Assembly (NCBI GenBank): GCA_963704535.1
Contig: OY969916.1
Location: 11,098,001-11,162,000 of the forward strand
Length of the DNA stretch: 64,000 nt
Origin: G963704535 sp963704535
Lineage (GTDB): Bacteria > Chloroflexota > Chloroflexia > Chloroflexales > Roseiflexaceae
Direction of reading: 5' to 3'
A program made the translations under genes and the position numbers. This document shows positions 61,188 to 64,000 of the stretch, piece by piece (positions within the stretch are counted from its first letter, which is position 1; every line of letters starts with the position of its first letter). The notes below the pieces were generated by a model. That model made no database searches, was not told the origin of the DNA, and was given only the letters and a program-made list of their open reading frames with translations.

Positions 61188-62276
61188 TCAGCGCCTCCCG
61201 CCGCCCGTGAGTTCTGCGCCCCGCGCCCGGTTGGCCTGCTCGACCATCGCCGCTAGGCTCTGTTCGTAGGGTGGGTAGGCAATGCCGATCTCGGTAATGA
61301 TCGCCGTGATATACCTGGCTGGGGTCACGTCGAAGGCCGGGTTGGCCACCTGTGCGCCGTCGGGCGTCACCTGCTCGTCGCCGATGTGCGTCACCTCGCG
61401 GGCGGGGCGCTCCTCGATCGGGATCGCGTCGCCATTGGGGAGCGCGAGATCGATCGTGCTGGTCGGCGCGGCCACGTAGAACGGGACGCCGTGCGCGCAG
61501 GCCACCAGCGCCAGGTTGTAGGTGCCGATCTTATTGGCGGTGTCGCCGTTGGCGGCTACGCGGTCGCAGCCGACCACACACAGATCGGCCCCGACCGTGC
61601 GCATAATGTGCCCCGACGCCCCGTCAACGAGCACGGTGTGCGGGACGCCCAGCCGGCCCAGCTCCCACGCGGTGAGCCGCGCGCCCTGGAGGCGCGGGCG
61701 GGTCTCGTCCACAAAGACATGGACTTGCCGCTCGTGCTCGTGCGCGGCGCGGATGATCCCCAGCGCAGTGCCGTAGTCGACCGTCGCGAGCGCGCCGGTG
61801 TTGCAGTGGTGGAAGATGTTGGCCTTGGCGGGAACCAGCGGCAGGGCGTTCAGGCCGATCTGCATGTTGGTTCGCACATCTTCTTCGGCGACCGCGTGGG
61901 CCTGGGCCAGCGCCGCCGCCCGCAGGTCGTCGACGGTGGCCAGGGCCGGGTCGGCCAGGCGTGTTAGCACCTGGTCGATCGCCCAGAACAGGTTCACGGC
62001 GGTGGGCCGGGCGGCCCGCAGCACGTCGGCGGCGGCGGCCAGCTCGGCCCGCAGCGCGTCGGGCGTGGGCGCAGCGCTGCGCGCGGCGGCCAGCGCCAGG
62101 CCATAGGCCGCTGCGGCGCCGATCGCTGGCGCCCCGCGGATGACCATGTCGCGGATGGCGGCGGCGACCTCGCGCTCGTCGGCGAGATCCAGGTAGGCGG
62201 TTCGGTGCGGCAGTAGCCGCTGATCCAACATGCGAACGATGCCGTCCTTCCACTCGATGCTGGCGTATGCGCTCAT
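61188..62276 (-). CDS. mtnA: S-methyl-5-thioribose-1-phosphate isomerase
   Basis: A 362-residue aldose-ketose isomerase of the methionine salvage pathway. MVIRGAPAIGAAAAYG, FHHCNTGALATVDYGTALG with the catalytic cysteine, and CDRVAANGDTANKIGTY with the catalytic aspartate are present. Length matches the family. GAGGAGGG precedes ATG 62276. No other mtn genes in the window. Confidence 0.95.
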   Translation of the reverse strand: MSAYASIEWKDGIVRMLDQRLLPHRTAYLDLADEREVAAAIRDMVIRGAPAIGAAAAYGLALAAARSAAPTPDALRAELAAAADVLRAARPTAVNLFWAIDQVLTRLADPALATVDDLRAAALAQAHAVAEEDVRTNMQIGLNALPLVPAKANIFHHCNTGALATVDYGTALGIIRAAHEHERQVHVFVDETRPRLQGARLTAWELGRLGVPHTVLVDGASGHIMRTVGADLCVVGCDRVAANGDTANKIGTYNLALVACAHGVPFYVAAPTSTIDLALPNGDAIPIEERPAREVTHIGDEQVTPDGAQVANPAFDVTPARYITAIITEIGIAYPPYEQSLAAMVEQANRARGAELTGGGRR

Positions 62277-62679
62277 AGAACCCTCCTCATGTCAGGCGAT
62301 GCTCGATCATAGGGCACGATCATACCAGCTTTGGGAGAAGATGGTGCGGAGGGCTTCCTTGGGGTACAATTGCCTTGAAAAGGGGGAGTTTGAGAGATCT
62401 GCCCCTCATAGTCACACTCACAGTACCACGCCGGAAAAAGGATATTCCCCGCGTCCAGGAGCTACGGGCGATTCAGCGTCGACGAGGAACGCAAGAGCCA
62501 GTCTAACTCCTAGGTTGAGCGATCACATAGTCGCCGAAATCGAGGAGGCTCGTGCCGAAGGATTGCTTGCGCCGTCGGCCTGCGTGCCGTGGTCATATAT
62601 AATGGCGCGAACTCTCGTAAGGGCGTATCGCATACGCCCCGACCACGGACCACTGACCACCGACAACGAAAGGGCCACC
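62277..62679. other. 403-bp divergent region with repeat remnants
   Basis: Between mtnA and the enolase-family gene. It holds a truncated R1 copy (62374-62410, TTGAAAAGGGGGAGTTTGA), a TATAAT at 62598, the GGGCGTAT hairpin (62621-62639), also seen at 41114, and GACCACTG/CGACAAC heptamers. The frame of the enolase gene stays open through it, but the sequence is repeat-derived. Confidence 0.6.
62621..62639. repeat. GGGCGTAT-CGC-ATACGCCC hairpin
   Basis: Perfect 8-bp arms. The sequence with flanking CGTAA and CCC is repeated at 41114-41132. Both copies lie 40-140 bases before a plus-strand gene and next to GACCAC heptamers. Confidence 0.75.
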
Positions 62680-63939
62680 ATGCGAATCACCAACGTCAAG
62701 GTCGTCGTGACATGCCCCGGCCGCAACTACGTGCTGGTCAAGATCGAGACCGACGAGCCGGGCCTCTACGGCTGGGGCGACGCCACGCTGAACGGGCGCG
62801 AGCTGGCGGTGGCGGCGGCGCTGGAGCAGCATATCGCGCCGCTGCTGGTCGGGCGTGACCCGGACCGGGTCGAGGATATCTGGCAGTACCTGTTCCGTGG
62901 GACCTACTGGCGCGGCGGGCCGGTGCTGATGACGGCGCTGGCCGGCGTCGACCTGGCGCTGTGGGATATCAAGGGCAAGCGGGCCGGGTTGCCGCTGTAC
63001 TCGCTGCTGGGCGGCAAGACCCGCGAGGGCGCGCTGGCCTACACCCACTGCGGCGGCGCCGACTTCCAGCAGGTCGAGGAGCAAGTGCGGGCGGCCCAAG
63101 CGCGCGGGTTCAAAGTCGTGCGCGCGCAGGTTGCCATCCCCGGCATGGAGCGAACCTACGGCACCGGCGGCGCCCGCGAGGCGACCAGCGCCACCTGGCG
63201 TCCCGGCGGGACGGTCGAGGCCGTGCCGGATGCCGGCGCCGAGGAGGAGCCGCTGCCGGACGTGGAACGCTGGGAGCCCACGCCCTACCTGCGTACCATC
63301 CCGCGGTTGTTCGAGCACCTGCGCGTGGCGCTGGGCGACGATATCGAACTGCTCCACGACGTCCACGAGCGGCTGACGCCGATCCAGGCCGCCCGGCTGG
63401 CCAGGGAGCTTGAGCCCTACCACCTGTTCTTTCTCGAAGACCCGCTGCGACCGGAACACAAAGACAGCTTCCGGCTGATTCGCCAGCACAGCACCACCCC
63501 GATCGCGATGGGCGAGCTGTTCCACACCCGCTGGGAGGCGCTGCCGCTGATCAGCGAACAACTGATCGACTTCATCCGCTGCGACCTGGGCCATATCGGC
63601 GGCCTGACCGAGGCGCGCAAGATCGCCGCGCTGGCCGAGACCTACTACGTCCAGACTGCCTGGCACGGCCCCGGCGACATCGCGCCGATCACCCACGCCG
63701 CCAATGTCCACCTCGACTTGGCGATCCCCAATTTTGGCGTACAGGAGATGGTCTTTTTCCCCGATGTCACCCAGGCCGTGATCACCGGCGGGCCGACCTT
63801 CCAGGACGGCTACTTGCACGTCACCGACGCGCCGGGCCTGGGCACCGACGTGGACGAGGCCGCCGCAGCCCGCCACCCGTACCGGCGCGGCTACCTACCC
63901 ACCGTTCGCCGGGCCGACGGCAGCGTCCATGATCGGTAA
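62680..63939 (+). CDS. Enolase-superfamily dehydratase, RspA/D-mannonate dehydratase type
   Basis: A 419-residue sugar-acid dehydratase. N-terminal cap with NYVLVKIETDEPGLYGWGDAT. In the barrel: FKVVRAQVAIPG, the first metal ligand in LLHDVHERLTP, FFLEDPL, MGELFHTRWE, and WHGPGDIAPITHAAN. The DVHERLTP/FLEDP/GELF/HGPGD set fits the ManD/RspA group, which act on D-mannonate or D-gluconate; some members are nearly inactive. AAAGG 8 bases before ATG 62680. Divergent from mtnA. Confidence 0.9.
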   Translation: MRITNVKVVVTCPGRNYVLVKIETDEPGLYGWGDATLNGRELAVAAALEQHIAPLLVGRDPDRVEDIWQYLFRGTYWRGGPVLMTALAGVDLALWDIKGKRAGLPLYSLLGGKTREGALAYTHCGGADFQQVEEQVRAAQARGFKVVRAQVAIPGMERTYGTGGAREATSATWRPGGTVEAVPDAGAEEEPLPDVERWEPTPYLRTIPRLFEHLRVALGDDIELLHDVHERLTPIQAARLARELEPYHLFFLEDPLRPEHKDSFRLIRQHSTTPIAMGELFHTRWEALPLISEQLIDFIRCDLGHIGGLTEARKIAALAETYYVQTAWHGPGDIAPITHAANVHLDLAIPNFGVQEMVFFPDVTQAVITGGPTFQDGYLHVTDAPGLGTDVDEAAAARHPYRRGYLPTVRRADGSVHDR

Positions 63940-63941
63940 TT

Positions 63942-64000
63942 TGTCCGTTGTCAGTTGTCAGTTGTCAGTTGTCCGTTGCAACGAACAACTGACGAGAAAA
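63942..64000. repeat. GTTGTCA heptamer repeat with inverted partner at window end
   Basis: Five units of TTGTCAG/TTGTCCG are followed by CAACGAACAACTGAC, complementary to the first. The window ends inside or just after the hairpin. Confidence 0.75.

Noticed and set aside
1..64000. tRNA, rRNA or tmRNA genes
   Set aside because: No cloverleaf with a GGTTCGA-type T-loop or conserved rRNA segment was recognised on either strand by reading; a covariance-model scan would be the decisive test.

Overview
The window looks like a chromosomal segment of a GC-rich, filamentous-type Chloroflexota bacterium (class Chloroflexia, Roseiflexus/Kouleothrix-like). This is inferred from gene content and style: many multi-GAF histidine kinases and stand-alone receivers, a PknB-type kinase, SpoIIE-type phosphatase, Tad-type CpaE/CpaF ATPases, Uma2 and BrnTA genes, and very many short palindromic intergenic repeats. 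No rRNA, tRNA or CRISPR array was recognised. I had no database search, so all names rest on motifs I can read.

Layout. 0-8.4 kb: end of an unknown gene, a GAF-GAF-PAS histidine kinase, a UDP-glucose dehydrogenase-type enzyme, a Ser/Thr kinase translationally coupled to a zinc-ribbon/LamG membrane protein, and hisC. 8.6-11.8 kb: sirtuin, prfB (with the programmed +1 frameshift), a HIT protein and a BrnTA toxin-antitoxin pair with a clear promoter/operator. 11.9-16.2 kb (minus strand): CpaE-like and CpaF-like Tad genes, each broken by one extra base, then a von Willebrand factor A protein. 16.6-28.4 kb: a helical unknown protein, a CheY-like receiver, a LysM protein, glcD / Uma2 / glcE, an alpha/beta hydrolase, a coiled-coil protein with GDK repeats, an SDR, rplS with promoter and leader, a methyltransferase, RNase HII and a helical-repeat protein. 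28.4-33.4 kb: a secreted hydrolase pair and an SGNH hydrolase split by a decayed IS1634-like element with an exact 7-bp target duplication. 33.5-38 kb: small hydrophilic proteins, receivers, a membrane protein/XRE regulator pair and a GNAT enzyme. 38.5-46.2 kb: a signalling island of receivers, two histidine kinases and an unusual fusion of a P-loop-less GspE/PilB-type ATPase to GAF and SpoIIE phosphatase domains. 46.5-51.5 kb: a GH127 glycosidase, a GNAT enzyme, a sigma-70 family factor and a LacI regulator with a palindromic operator. 51.9-56.7 kb: receiver, chemoreceptor, CheA-REC hybrid and RsbT-like protein in one operon. 57-64 kb: a cyclase-family protein, a zinc-ribbon membrane protein, a split TPP enzyme with a cytochrome P450, mtnA, and an RspA/ManD enolase-superfamily enzyme.

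Two kinds of repeat pervade the intergenic DNA. One is a roughly 60-100 bp palindromic element built around AAAAGGGGGAGTTTGAGGGG / CCCCTCAAACTCCCCC, with at least two subfamilies (called R1 and R2 here); it often lies directly at gene ends and sometimes supplies the stop codon. The other is a set of hairpins made of 7-bp tandem repeats whose sequence differs from site to site but which usually appear with an inverted copy. Single-base frameshifts in at least three host genes and the IS transposase show either local gene decay or sequencing error; the sequence alone cannot separate these.
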